Below, in pieces: positions 1 to 7,112 of a DNA stretch of 64,000 nucleotides. How positions within the stretch are numbered: the first letter of the stretch is position 1; every line of letters begins with the position of its first letter. The notes under the pieces were generated by a model. It was given only the letters and a program-made list of their open reading frames with translations. It was not told the DNA's origin and searched no databases. The DNA is from Oceaniferula flava (lineage in GTDB: Bacteria > Verrucomicrobiota > Verrucomicrobiia > Verrucomicrobiales > Akkermansiaceae): NCBI RefSeq assembly GCF_016811075.1, contig NZ_JAFBGL010000001.1, positions 558,001 to 622,000 on the forward strand, given 5' to 3'. The translations under genes and the position numbers were made by a program.

Positions 1-186
1 TGGCTGGAGAAGGTCATCCTCGGAGCGGTCCTCTGCCAGATGGTTCTCGGCCTGATTCTCGCTCAGGTGGGGATTTTACCCTTTGCCCAGGTTCTGCACA
101 TCGGGCTTTCCTCGATCTTGGTCAGCGCCTTGTTCCTCTGGCTGCTGGCCTCCAGTCGTATGGACCTCCGTCCTTGGAACGGCTAA
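1..186 (+). CDS. C-terminal end of a heme A synthase (CtaA/COX15)-like membrane protein, partial
   Basis: Reading frame 1 is open from the window edge to a TAA at 184-186 and gives about 61 residues. They form two hydrophobic segments (roughly residues 5-22 and 32-50) separated by a short loop, and the second begins with a Q-V-L-H-I-G motif. A histidine at the start of the last helix is what the heme-binding C-terminal half of CtaA/COX15 shows. If correct, it would convert heme O to heme A for a cytochrome oxidase in the inner membrane. Only the tail is visible, so another polytopic membrane protein remains possible. Confidence 0.5.
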   Translation, partial: WLEKVILGAVLCQMVLGLILAQVGILPFAQVLHIGLSSILVSALFLWLLASSRMDLRPWNG

Positions 187-229
187 GGATGTTGGTCAGA
201 TAGGGCCGTCGAGTAGAATGTTACTCTAG

Positions 230-265
230 AAAAAACGAGCCGCGTAACAGGTCGTTGCGCGGCTC
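230..265 (-). terminator. Rho-independent terminator of the alanine dehydrogenase gene
   Basis: GAGCCGCG (237-244) pairs perfectly with CGCGGCTC (258-265) around a 13-nt loop. On the minus strand the stem is followed by a U-tract (A-run at 230-235 on the plus strand). It lies just past the stop of the minus-strand gene ending at 312, so it should end that transcript. Confidence 0.8.
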
Positions 266-311
266 GATCTGAGAATATAACCGAACAGTTTCCTGTTCTG
301 AAAAATCCTGC

Positions 312-1418
312 TTAGAAGAGGGTGGTAGGATCGACCACTTCGATGTCGTGCGCATGGCCCACTTCCGCATGAGTGACATGGCCTTTCATACAGTTGATGC
401 CGCCGAGTAGTTCTTTGCGTGATTCACAGGCAGCTTGCACGCCCATTTCAGCAATCATCATCGTCCAGCGCTGGGTGGTGTTGTTGAGTGCTTGGGTGGC
501 TGTGCGGGCGTAGGCACCCGGCATGTTGGCCACGCAGTAGTGCAGCACACCTTCTTCCACGTAAGTGGGGTCGTCGTGGGTGGTGGGGCGGGTTGTTTCC
601 GCACAACCACCTTGGTCCACTGCGATGTCCACCAAGACACTGCCTGGCTGCATCATCTTCAGCATTTCACGGGTGATCAATTTCGGTGCCTTGGCGCCGG
701 GAACAAGCACGGCACCAATCACCAGGTCGACGCGCGGTAACAGGTCGGCCAGGTTAGCTTCGTTGGAATACACGGTGTGGGCGCCTTCCATGGTGATATC
801 GAGGAATCTCATGCGATCGAAATCAACTTCCAAAATAGAAACGTCTGCGCCGATGCCGGTGGCAACCCGCGCGGCATTGACCCCGGCGGTTCCGCCACCA
901 ATCACCACGACACGACCAGGAGCCACGCCGGGCACACCGCCAAGCAGGGTGCCGCGTCCTCCACGGTGTTTGGCCAGGTGGTAGCTACCGACGATGGCCG
1001 ACATGCGACCTGCGATCTCACTCATGGGCTCCAAAAGTGGCAGTCTGCCGTTGATCTCAACGGTTTCGTAAGCAATCGCCGTGCAACCGGTCGCGGCCAG
1101 GCTCTCGGTGAGTTCCTTGTCGGCCGCCAGGTGCAGGTAAGTGAAGAGGGTGTGCTTTTCGTTGAGCATAGCCACTTCGCTGGCCTGAGGTTCTTTTACT
1201 TTAACAATGAGTTCTGCCTCAGCAAACACGCCCTCGGCGGTGTCCACCATTTCAGCTCCCACCGCTTGGTAAAGTTCGTCCGGATAGCTTGCGCCAGCTC
1301 CGGCATTCTTCTGCACCAGAACCCGGTGCCCCCGGCGCACAAGTTCAGCTACGGAAGAGGGAATCATCGAGACGCGGTGCTCTTGATTTTTAATTTCTTT
1401 GGGAATGCCAATGATCAT
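312..1418 (-). CDS. ald: Alanine dehydrogenase
   Basis: The 368-residue protein has the full family length. It should catalyse NAD-dependent oxidative deamination of L-alanine to pyruvate and ammonia in the cytosol. It starts MIIGIPKEIKNQEHRVSM, the usual N-terminus with the substrate-binding Arg. It continues with a V-K-V-K-E-P segment (substrate Lys near residue 75), a Y-L-H-L segment (His near 96) and a dinucleotide-binding V-V-V-I-G-G-G-T-A-G loop near 172. It is transcribed alone, ends at a clear terminator (230-265) and is divergent from the tRNA-Thr gene. A long open frame on the opposite strand is only its antisense shadow. Confidence 0.95.
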   Translation of the reverse strand: MIIGIPKEIKNQEHRVSMIPSSVAELVRRGHRVLVQKNAGAGASYPDELYQAVGAEMVDTAEGVFAEAELIVKVKEPQASEVAMLNEKHTLFTYLHLAADKELTESLAATGCTAIAYETVEINGRLPLLEPMSEIAGRMSAIVGSYHLAKHRGGRGTLLGGVPGVAPGRVVVIGGGTAGVNAARVATGIGADVSILEVDFDRMRFLDITMEGAHTVYSNEANLADLLPRVDLVIGAVLVPGAKAPKLITREMLKMMQPGSVLVDIAVDQGGCAETTRPTTHDDPTYVEEGVLHYCVANMPGAYARTATQALNNTTQRWTMMIAEMGVQAACESRKELLGGINCMKGHVTHAEVGHAHDIEVVDPTTLF

Positions 1419-1513
1419 GCGCGGAACATATTGCTAGCCCTCGAAAATTTGCCAGTGTTATTTCTTCCGTTTGAGGGTCTAAAAATAGCCATTATATTTT
1501 GCATCAAAAAAAC

Positions 1514-1541
1514 TTGCAATGAAGCCGGAAATAGAAATACT
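1514..1541 (+). promoter_or_regulatory. Candidate sigma70-type promoter for tRNA-Thr
   Basis: TTGCAA (1514-1519) and AATACT (1536-1541) each match four of six consensus bases, with a 16-nt spacer. A GC-rich stretch (CGCGCCGC) follows the -10 box; such discriminators are common at stringently controlled stable-RNA promoters. The tRNA begins about 60 nt downstream. This was found by eye and is not exclusive. Confidence 0.35.
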
Positions 1542-1604
1542 CGCGCCGCTTTCGGCACCTGCCGACCGCAGCCGACTTCCCACCGGAGGTCGCAACAATC
1601 AATC

Positions 1605-1680
1605 GCCGGTTTAGCTCAGTTGGTAGAGCAACTGATTTGTAATCAGTAGGTCAACGGTTCGAGTCCGTTAACCGGCTCCA
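1605..1680 (+). tRNA. tRNA-Thr (anticodon UGU)
   Basis: All cloverleaf parts are present. The acceptor arms GCCGGTT and AACCGGC pair fully, the D-arm has TAGCTCAGTTGGTAGAGC-type sequence, and the anticodon stem ACTGA/TCAGT encloses loop TTTGTAA with anticodon TGT. The T-arm carries GGTTCGAGTCC, the discriminator is T and CCA is encoded. The anticodon reads threonine ACA-type codons. The gene is 76 nt and followed at once by a terminator. Confidence 0.97.
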
Positions 1681-1685
1681 TTTCT

Positions 1686-1715
1686 AAAAAGCCCCTCAAC
1701 ACGAGGGGCTTTTTT
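1686..1715 (+). terminator. Terminator of tRNA-Thr
   Basis: AAAAAGCCCCTC (1686-1697) pairs with GAGGGGCTTTTT (1703-1714 and on) around a 5-nt loop, and the 3' arm runs into a T-tract. It begins 5 nt after the tRNA CCA end. Because the outer stem is A/T it could also work on the minus strand for the HNH gene, though that gene ends over 100 nt away. Confidence 0.85.
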
Positions 1716-1828
1716 GTTGTCGGGTAATGGGGCCGAACGCAGTTTGAAGGCCTCCCCGGGCATCGGTGAACCCGGAAAGGGTGTTTTCGAAATGTTGGTA
1801 GTTGGACATGGGATGAGTGAATGGGAGG

Positions 1829-2725
1829 CTAGGCTAATCGGCATTGACGCCATTCGAGGGCTTCGGGCAGGGGATGGTAGGCTGTTTCCTTGGGAAGGAT
1901 GAGTGGTCGGTTTGATAGGGCGATGAGATCCCTTTCTCCGGCTTGACGAGAATCCAGTGATTCACTCACCAGCCAGTGAAAATCAGGTCCGGGAGCAATC
2001 AGCGAGCGGTCCATCGCCCAGTGGTGGTTTTTGCACAGAGCGAGGCCATTGCGGGGATGATCATTCTGACTTTCTGAAAATGGGATAATGTGAGCCGCGT
2101 CGACAATGGTCGCTCCGTCTGGCCGACGCAGTCTTAACCCGCATGCAGCGCACTGATGTTCATAGACTTGGGTCACGATGCGCCTGAAGCCAGCTGATCT
2201 ACCAGGTAGCTGATAGGTTTCTTCGTCCTCCTTGGTGACACAGCTCACCACGGGTTGATTGAGCAGGAGGTGTCGGTGTTGAGGGAAGTATCGGGAAATG
2301 AGAACGTCTCGAAGTTGGCCTCGTTGTGTGGGATGGCTGACAGCATTCCATAAATCTGCAGCCAACTTCGCCCCTTCGATGAGAGCTGGAAGCTTACCAA
2401 TTGTAGGAGGTGAGCTGAGCGCTCTAACCACTGCCTCGTTTCCCGATGTGGCCACGTGTGACCAGAACGATTCACTGCGCATATAAAAGTAGGGATTGAT
2501 CGGAGTGTTCCGATCGTTCTCCAAACGAACGATATCGTAATAGAAAGTAAAGCGTTGCCGTAGCTCCGGGGAAAAGGGAATGAGGTTTTCCGTAAGAGCC
2601 CCCGACTCGATGAGGTCCATCACCGCCAATAACATCGCCGGCTTATGGGGACGCTCGTGATTGCCCACGACCCCAGTATGGAGGTCGTAGAATAGCTCTT
2701 CGTAATGGCTTATTGGGTCTGACAT
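1829..2725 (-). CDS. HNH endonuclease, putative restriction-type nuclease
   Basis: The 298-residue protein has a C-terminal HNH domain. A zinc-type pair C192-x2-C195 is followed by D-A-A-H-I-I-P-F (His212), R-N-G-L-A-L-C (Asn226, Cys231) and K-N-H-H (His234/235). The N-terminal half contains an R-P-H-K-P-A-M-L-L segment and a region rich in aromatics. This layout resembles uncharacterised HNH proteins annotated as putative restriction endonucleases (COG3440 type). It likely cuts DNA in the cytosol; target and any modification dependence cannot be read here. It is the last gene of the minus-strand defence island, 102 nt after the ImmA-type gene, and may belong to the same transcript. Confidence 0.8.
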   Translation of the reverse strand: MSDPISHYEELFYDLHTGVVGNHERPHKPAMLLAVMDLIESGALTENLIPFSPELRQRFTFYYDIVRLENDRNTPINPYFYMRSESFWSHVATSGNEAVVRALSSPPTIGKLPALIEGAKLAADLWNAVSHPTQRGQLRDVLISRYFPQHRHLLLNQPVVSCVTKEDEETYQLPGRSAGFRRIVTQVYEHQCAACGLRLRRPDGATIVDAAHIIPFSESQNDHPRNGLALCKNHHWAMDRSLIAPGPDFHWLVSESLDSRQAGERDLIALSNRPLILPKETAYHPLPEALEWRQCRLA

Positions 2726-2827
2726 GAACTCGATGGCTTTACTTGCGACAAAACGATGGAGGTGGGAAAGTGATCCATTTCATTGCCTGTCTCACCAGAG
2801 TCACAGGTGATGGACCTTTAAATGGGA

Positions 2828-3790
2828 TTAACTAAAGAGCTTGCTGAAGTCGACTACTGGATTATGTGAGCTTTTTCCCTCATATACGGCCATTGTTAGG
2901 GCATCATATCCATTGTAGAAAGTTTCAAATTTAAACGAATGGGGATCTCCATTTACATCTGTTAAAATGAGACTTCTTTTGCCTAAAGGCCCTCTGTTTC
3001 CATAGCAATATAAAGCTATTTTAGATTTGAGCCCGGTAAGTTCGGGCGGGTCGAATTGCTCTCTGAATTTACGTGATAGGATGATGTGCTTGAAGTCTGG
3101 TTTCTCGTCGGCAAAGTCTTTTGGATGCTGTCCGATTAGTCCCAGAATTGGGGTTTCTTCACCACAATGTTCAATTGTGCGCCAGAACGTGGTAGTGAGC
3201 GTATTTCCGTAGATTTTTTTGAGGTTGAGGACTGATGCTATGCTGGGTGGGGTCGATTTGACCTCCTCAACAAACCTTTGATTCAGAAAGAGCAGTGATC
3301 CTGCAGCATAGTTGGCCTCTGCTTCCATTTTGTCATGGGTGGCGACTGTTGGTGTAACGTCGTCGTCACCCAGCACCATACCCTCATGCCACGGAAGGAT
3401 GCCGTGGCCTATCTCATGGCCTTCTAGCCAGCGTTGTTTAGGCACTGGAACTTGATCATCAATAATGATCCTCTTTTGATCGGGGATATAGAGAGCACGT
3501 AAATCGAACTTTTTAACGGCATCCTTCAATATCGATGGGCGTTTTAGTATATTTTTTCCAGCTCTTTTCAAGCGGCTGAAAGTCTTGCCCATCAAGCCGT
3601 GGTCATCAGAGCTGAAGTAGGAACGATCCATCTCCAACAACTCCCGAACTGTGTCCAAACAGAGTGGGGGGGCTGGATTTCCTAGCTCATCAAGTATTCT
3701 TTGAGTGCGTTTATCGATTTTATCGCATACACGTTTTTTATTTTGCTTTGCAATCAGGGGTAGAATGTTCTTCGGAGAGGGTAGTGGCAA
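2828..3790 (-). CDS. ImmA/IrrE-family metallopeptidase
   Basis: The 320-residue protein carries a zinc peptidase signature W-L-E-G-H-E-I-G-H-G at about 121-130, giving metal ligands His125 and His129 and catalytic Glu126. A downstream K-M-E-A-E-A-N segment near 154-160 should supply the third ligand. ImmA/IrrE peptidases usually cleave a partner XRE-type repressor after a stress signal. The partner is likely the gene just upstream (3738-4241), which overlaps this one by 53 nt. The C-terminal 130 residues are unassigned and could sense the signal. Base composition is visibly AT-richer than the flanking genes, consistent with transfer. Confidence 0.85.
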   Translation of the reverse strand: MPLPSPKNILPLIAKQNKKRVCDKIDKRTQRILDELGNPAPPLCLDTVRELLEMDRSYFSSDDHGLMGKTFSRLKRAGKNILKRPSILKDAVKKFDLRALYIPDQKRIIIDDQVPVPKQRWLEGHEIGHGILPWHEGMVLGDDDVTPTVATHDKMEAEANYAAGSLLFLNQRFVEEVKSTPPSIASVLNLKKIYGNTLTTTFWRTIEHCGEETPILGLIGQHPKDFADEKPDFKHIILSRKFREQFDPPELTGLKSKIALYCYGNRGPLGKRSLILTDVNGDPHSFKFETFYNGYDALTMAVYEGKSSHNPVVDFSKLFS

Positions 3791-4241
3791 AGGCCTCGAA
3801 TGCTTCCCTCTCGTGGTGGGTCAGAGATTCTATGGACTCTGATCTGGCTGCGAAACGTATCGCTTCTTCGCGAAGCACTGGTGTGCGGCTTTCAGCCAGG
3901 CCTGCCAGTTCCATGAGTTTTGATGGTTTGACGTCAAACACCTGAGCCAGTGCGTGCACTGCATAGGCTTCGGGCTCACAGTGAGGATCATGTTCGATTT
4001 CTAAAATATCCTCCGTGTCAACGTCTGCGGCTTTGGCTAGTTCCTCCGCGTTCCAGCCTTTGTTACGGCGCCAGAGTTCGACGAATTGGCCGAAGGCGAT
4101 CCGGGTGTCCAGCTGCTTGATCGCTGCTGGACTGGTGGTTTGTGTGGGTCTGTGGGTAGGTGGGATGCCTGCACCAATCTCAGAATCGCCTTCGATTCGA
4201 GCGCTATTGGCAAACCATTCTTTTGGGTAGTCGATATTCAT
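3738..4241 (-). CDS. XRE-family helix-turn-helix regulator paired with ImmA
   Basis: The 167-residue protein has an HTH domain of the Cro/CI type at about 50-113. The F-G-Q-F-V-E-L-W-R-R segment leads into helices around E-E-L-A-K-A-A-D-V-D and I-L-E-I-E, ending in a V-F-D-V-K-P-S-K-L helix. The first 45 residues are Pro/Thr-rich and probably disordered. The last 50 residues (many Glu and Ala) may hold the cleavage or dimerisation region. The gene starts 3 nt after the GNAT gene stops and runs 53 nt into the ImmA-type gene, so the pair is translationally coupled. Role as a repressor cleaved by the peptidase is inferred from the family pairing. Confidence 0.8.
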   Translation of the reverse strand: MNIDYPKEWFANSARIEGDSEIGAGIPPTHRPTQTTSPAAIKQLDTRIAFGQFVELWRRNKGWNAEELAKAADVDTEDILEIEHDPHCEPEAYAVHALAQVFDVKPSKLMELAGLAESRTPVLREEAIRFAARSESIESLTHHEREAFEAFATTLSEEHSTPDCKAK

Positions 4242-4244
4242 TTT

Positions 4245-4874
4245 TCATAGTCGGTTATGGCAGAATTGCTCTGCCTGTTGTTCTGTCATTTCAAAGTAGG
4301 TGAGATTTTGGTGATTAGGATCTTTACCTAGTTGGGTCATACCACATTTGTGTTCATAGAAATTTGCGGCTTGGGATAGGGAGTGGAGACCGATGCGGCC
4401 TTTGAACCCCAGGTGTTTGCTGGCTTCTATGGCGGCGAGGATAAAAATGCTTCCGGTGCCACGGTACTTGGGAGGGCTTTGAAGCTCTGGTCTGTTCCAC
4501 GGAGCGGTGGCGACAAATTCGATGTAAACCAGTGGCTTGCCAAACTGTTCATTGAGCTTGGCAAACTTGGAGTTGTTGATGAGTAACAAGCCTTGCAGCT
4601 CGCCATCGCAGATGAGTGAGAATGAGCTGAATGCCAGATACTTTCTCCACTCGGAGGCCTTCATTTTCCAATCCCAGTGTGCGTCCTCGGGTGTTTGGCA
4701 TGTGGGGGGATTCGTTTTGTATTGCTGCATGATCGGCAGCCATGTGCTGCCCCACATGCTCAAGTGCTGATCCTCCGCCTCCTCGTGAAGTGTTGCTTCA
4801 CGGAGTTCTCCGGACTCAGTGTGGAAAAAGATAAACAGTATGCTCAGGCATGGTTTATAGGATGATGAGTTCAC
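4245..4874 (-). CDS. GNAT-family N-acetyltransferase, possible toxin component
   Basis: The 209-residue protein shows the GNAT acetyl-CoA site. A predicted beta strand V-Y-I-E-F-V-A-T-A-P is followed by a basic P-loop-like K-Y-R-G-T-G-S and a helix, and near 170-180 there is A-A-N-F-Y-E-H-K-C-G-M, the usual C-terminal motif. The first 70 residues are not recognised and make it longer than classical TacT/AtaT toxins (about 160). It overlaps the upstream RHH gene by 20 nt, the arrangement of RHH-GNAT toxin-antitoxin pairs that acetylate aminoacyl-tRNA. Its tight link to the XRE/ImmA pair is unusual. The substrate is unknown. Confidence 0.65.
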   Translation of the reverse strand: MNSSSYKPCLSILFIFFHTESGELREATLHEEAEDQHLSMWGSTWLPIMQQYKTNPPTCQTPEDAHWDWKMKASEWRKYLAFSSFSLICDGELQGLLLINNSKFAKLNEQFGKPLVYIEFVATAPWNRPELQSPPKYRGTGSIFILAAIEASKHLGFKGRIGLHSLSQAANFYEHKCGMTQLGKDPNHQNLTYFEMTEQQAEQFCHNRL

Positions 4875-5067
4875 TTTTTTCCTTTGTCACTTCGTCTTCG
4901 ACCAAGAGTTTTTTGCCAGGCTCCATTCTGGCATCTAGGACTTGCAGCATGCGTAGCGCGAGCTTCATCACGCCCGTTTTGTTGAGGTCTTTTTTCTCTG
5001 CAAGCTCTTCAAGCACTTTCATCTCCTGCTCCGTCAGGTTCAGTGTCATGGTGCGTTTCTTGTTCAT
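4855..5067 (-). CDS. Small ribbon-helix-helix DNA-binding protein, possible antitoxin
   Basis: The 70-residue protein starts MNKKRTMTLNLTEQEM. This fits an RHH fold: basic N-terminus, beta strand T-M-T-L-N-L, helix E-Q-E-M-K-V-L-E-E-L-A, then a second helix T-G-V-M-K-L-A-L-R-M-L. The C-terminal 25 residues are acidic/hydrophobic and could wrap a partner protein. It is the first gene of the four-gene cassette and overlaps the GNAT gene by 20 nt. A perfect 11-bp inverted repeat 37 nt upstream (5104-5130) is a good candidate operator for autoregulation. Confidence 0.75.
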   Translation of the reverse strand: MNKKRTMTLNLTEQEMKVLEELAEKKDLNKTGVMKLALRMLQVLDARMEPGKKLLVEDEVTKEKSELIIL

Positions 5068-5103
5068 GGTGAGAAACTAGCTCATAACTGGACGAAAACA
5101 AGG

Positions 5104-5130
5104 TTATTTAGCTAAAAAATAGCTAAATAA
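5104..5130. promoter_or_regulatory. Perfect 11-bp inverted repeat, candidate operator of the RHH-GNAT-XRE-ImmA cassette
   Basis: TTATTTAGCTA (5104-5114) and TAGCTAAATAA (5120-5130) are exact inverted copies around AAAAA. The element sits 37 nt upstream of the start of the RHH gene, where a promoter would be. RHH and XRE dimers typically bind such symmetric AT-rich sites. It is not followed by a T-tract long enough to argue for a terminator of the minus-strand hsdS transcript. Confidence 0.6.
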
Positions 5131-5183
5131 AGTGTCGATGGTGCCTTTTGCATGATGGCTATCGCATTAGCGCTGGAAACAGG

Positions 5184-6896
5184 TCAGTTCACAGCCTTCT
5201 CAACCATGGTGTCGGTGAGCTTGCGTTGGGTGGCTTGGGCGGTGGCTAGGCTGGCTTTGAGTTCATCGCAGAGGGCCATGAGTTCGTCGACTTTGGCGAC
5301 GATGCGGTGTTGCTCGGCTAGGGGGGGAATTGGTATGAGCATTCCCTGAAGATCCTTGGTGAGCAATTTGCAGGTTCCGTGACTAGACCGCTCAACGGTA
5401 TTCAGAAACTGGTCTCTCAGGGCTCTAAGCGCGAGGTGAAGATACGTCGCGGTGTCGTGGTAGTCAGGCAATAGAGCCTTCATGTCTTGATTGATTGTAA
5501 CTTCGCGTCCAGACCTAGCGACCGGGAATGAGTGTGCTAAGATCATGCCTCTAACGACCATCAAGAGGCTGTTTTTGGGAATTAGTTTGGCAGAGGATTT
5601 ATCTATAGCTTCTGCTGTTATCTGATCAATGGATTTGTGGATAATAGGGCGCTTCATGTCCTTTGGGCAGACCCAAGGTATTTCACCGTCCCAAAACTTT
5701 GTATTGCCTTTCGACGGGGTGCCTCCTCCGCGCCATTCTCCCAGTTTTCCGAGTGGGACACTCATCCATTGTGTAGGATGATCTAGACATTCATCTTTCG
5801 ATTCGTGTTTTTTCCAAGCGGGGAAGCAACATCTAGAATCCTCGTTGGGCACTTGGGGGACTAGTTTGCCGGTGACGGCTAGTTGGAGGGTGGTTTGTTT
5901 TAGGTGGTCGATGGAGGATTTGGTGGTGAAGAGGAGGTGGAAGTGGGCTTGGATGCGCTGCCAGGCTTGTTGGAATTGTGCCGCGTCGCTGGTGGTGGTG
6001 AGGGCGTCGAGGAGGGTTTTGACGAGGGTCTCGTGGGTGCGGATGCTGTCTTCCTGCTGCTGCTCGAGTCGGTCGCACAGCGCCATGAGTTCATCCACCT
6101 TCGCGACAATGCGTTGCTGCTCGGCTAGGGGCGGGATTGGGAATTCAAACTGCTCTAAAACCTTTTTGCTGAGGCCTTCGATAGCCATCCCAACTTGTCG
6201 CCCCCAAACGAGTTTTTGGACTAAGGGAGATAAGATTCCAAGGTGCAAGAACCGAGCCATACGCGTTTCAATCAGCCGAATGATAGTTACGTGCTGACTT
6301 ACGTTAGCTGTTTCTAACTCTGTAGGGAAAATTGTTGAACGTCCTAATGAAGCTCCAGTGATATTAAGGAGCACGTCATTCGGCTGAACTTGCGTATTCG
6401 ACATGTTTTCATGTATTTCTGCAGGTATGTAAGCTGTATCATTCAACTTTAATCCATCATTCCAAATATTCTGTGAGCGTAAAAAAATCACCCCAGAATC
6501 TACGTAGGCGCTTTTTCCTCCTCTTGGCGTGCTCCCAGATCCAAGTTTTGATGTTAAGCTGCCAATCCGCACAAATTCCCAACCATTTGGTTTCAAGAAT
6601 GGTTCATCCTCACTGAGCACCTTGGACAAGGGTTTTGTTTTTTTGATTTTCTTTTGTTGGATCAGGTCAGCTTTTGTTGACTCAATTCTATTTAACAGAA
6701 CTTCTGCAGGTTCATCCTCCGGATCCTGCGGCACAAGCAATCCGCGCACGGCCAAATCGAGAATCAGTTCGCGGAGTTTTTTGATGCCGTAGAGTTCTTG
6801 TTTTTTTGAGCTGCCGCGACCGGTGGTTTTTTGGGCGACGACGGTGGAGGTCCAGGTGTCGAGATGGTCGGTGATGAGTTGGGTGGCGTCGGGCAT
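5184..6896 (-). CDS. hsdS: Type I restriction-modification specificity subunit (HsdS)
   Basis: The 570-residue protein has two target recognition domains, each followed by a conserved spacer helix. TRD1 begins at about 110 (P-N-G-W-E-F-V-R-I) and ends with I-P-P-L-A-E-Q-Q-R-I-V-A-K-V-D-E-L-M-A-L. TRD2 begins at about 375 (P-T-Q-W-M-S-V-P-L) and ends with the same motif, Q-H replacing Q-Q. It determines the bipartite DNA sequence recognised by the HsdM/HsdR complex. It follows hsdM by 216 nt, an unusually long gap for this operon. The two spacer segments are repeats at DNA level (5266-5333, 6073-6140), which could permit TRD exchange. Confidence 0.93.
   Translation of the reverse strand: MPDATQLITDHLDTWTSTVVAQKTTGRGSSKKQELYGIKKLRELILDLAVRGLLVPQDPEDEPAEVLLNRIESTKADLIQQKKIKKTKPLSKVLSEDEPFLKPNGWEFVRIGSLTSKLGSGSTPRGGKSAYVDSGVIFLRSQNIWNDGLKLNDTAYIPAEIHENMSNTQVQPNDVLLNITGASLGRSTIFPTELETANVSQHVTIIRLIETRMARFLHLGILSPLVQKLVWGRQVGMAIEGLSKKVLEQFEFPIPPLAEQQRIVAKVDELMALCDRLEQQQEDSIRTHETLVKTLLDALTTTSDAAQFQQAWQRIQAHFHLLFTTKSSIDHLKQTTLQLAVTGKLVPQVPNEDSRCCFPAWKKHESKDECLDHPTQWMSVPLGKLGEWRGGGTPSKGNTKFWDGEIPWVCPKDMKRPIIHKSIDQITAEAIDKSSAKLIPKNSLLMVVRGMILAHSFPVARSGREVTINQDMKALLPDYHDTATYLHLALRALRDQFLNTVERSSHGTCKLLTKDLQGMLIPIPPLAEQHRIVAKVDELMALCDELKASLATAQATQRKLTDTMVEKAVN
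5266..5333 (-). repeat. Direct repeat copy 1 within hsdS (distal conserved region)
   Basis: This 68-nt segment encodes the P-L-A-E-Q-H-R-I-V-A-K-V-D-E-L-M-A-L-C-D region. It matches the segment at 6073-6140 at about 57 of 68 positions by my count, without gaps. Central and distal conserved regions of HsdS are always similar in protein; similarity at DNA level makes homologous exchange possible. Confidence 0.75.
6073..6140 (-). repeat. Direct repeat copy 2 within hsdS (central conserved region)
   Basis: Partner of 5266-5333 in the same orientation, 807 nt apart. It encodes the P-L-A-E-Q-Q-R-I-V-A-K-V-D-E-L-M-A-L-C-D spacer after the first target recognition domain. Recombination between the copies would delete or swap the second recognition domain. 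Confidence 0.75.
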
Positions 6897-7112
6897 GGTG
6901 GGATGGCGGAGATTGGTTATGGGGTGCTGTGGCTTGACACAGCTTTGTGGTTTGGTGAGGCTTGCCTCGCGAGGTGGGGTTTCGTCGTGCTGGTGGGGAG
7001 GGGGAGAAGTGCAGCTGCGCAGGGGCAGAACCGTCGAGCCGGTTCAGACAAAAGCGGTGTCAAGTCACACGCACTCCATATTGCATGTTCATCCTTTGTG
7101 ATATCGTTTGGT
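6897..7112 (-). other. Long hsdM-hsdS intercistronic region with hairpin and tiny ORF
   Basis: The 216 nt between hsdM and hsdS are much longer than the usual few bases. On the minus strand an AAAGG lies 6 nt before an ATG at 7086; an in-frame ATG also occurs at 7092. The frame ends at a TGA (7060-7062), giving a peptide of at most 10 residues (MNMQYGVRVT). A 6-bp hairpin, GAACCG/CGGTTC (7028-7045), follows. The + strand frame through this stretch is an antisense extension, not a gene. It could control HsdS levels or be a remnant. Confidence 0.5.

Noticed and set aside
777-1649. 290-codon open frame on the plus strand across the alanine dehydrogenase gene
   Set aside because: It is antisense to a full-length alanine dehydrogenase with all family motifs, and it reads through the divergent promoter region and into tRNA-Thr.
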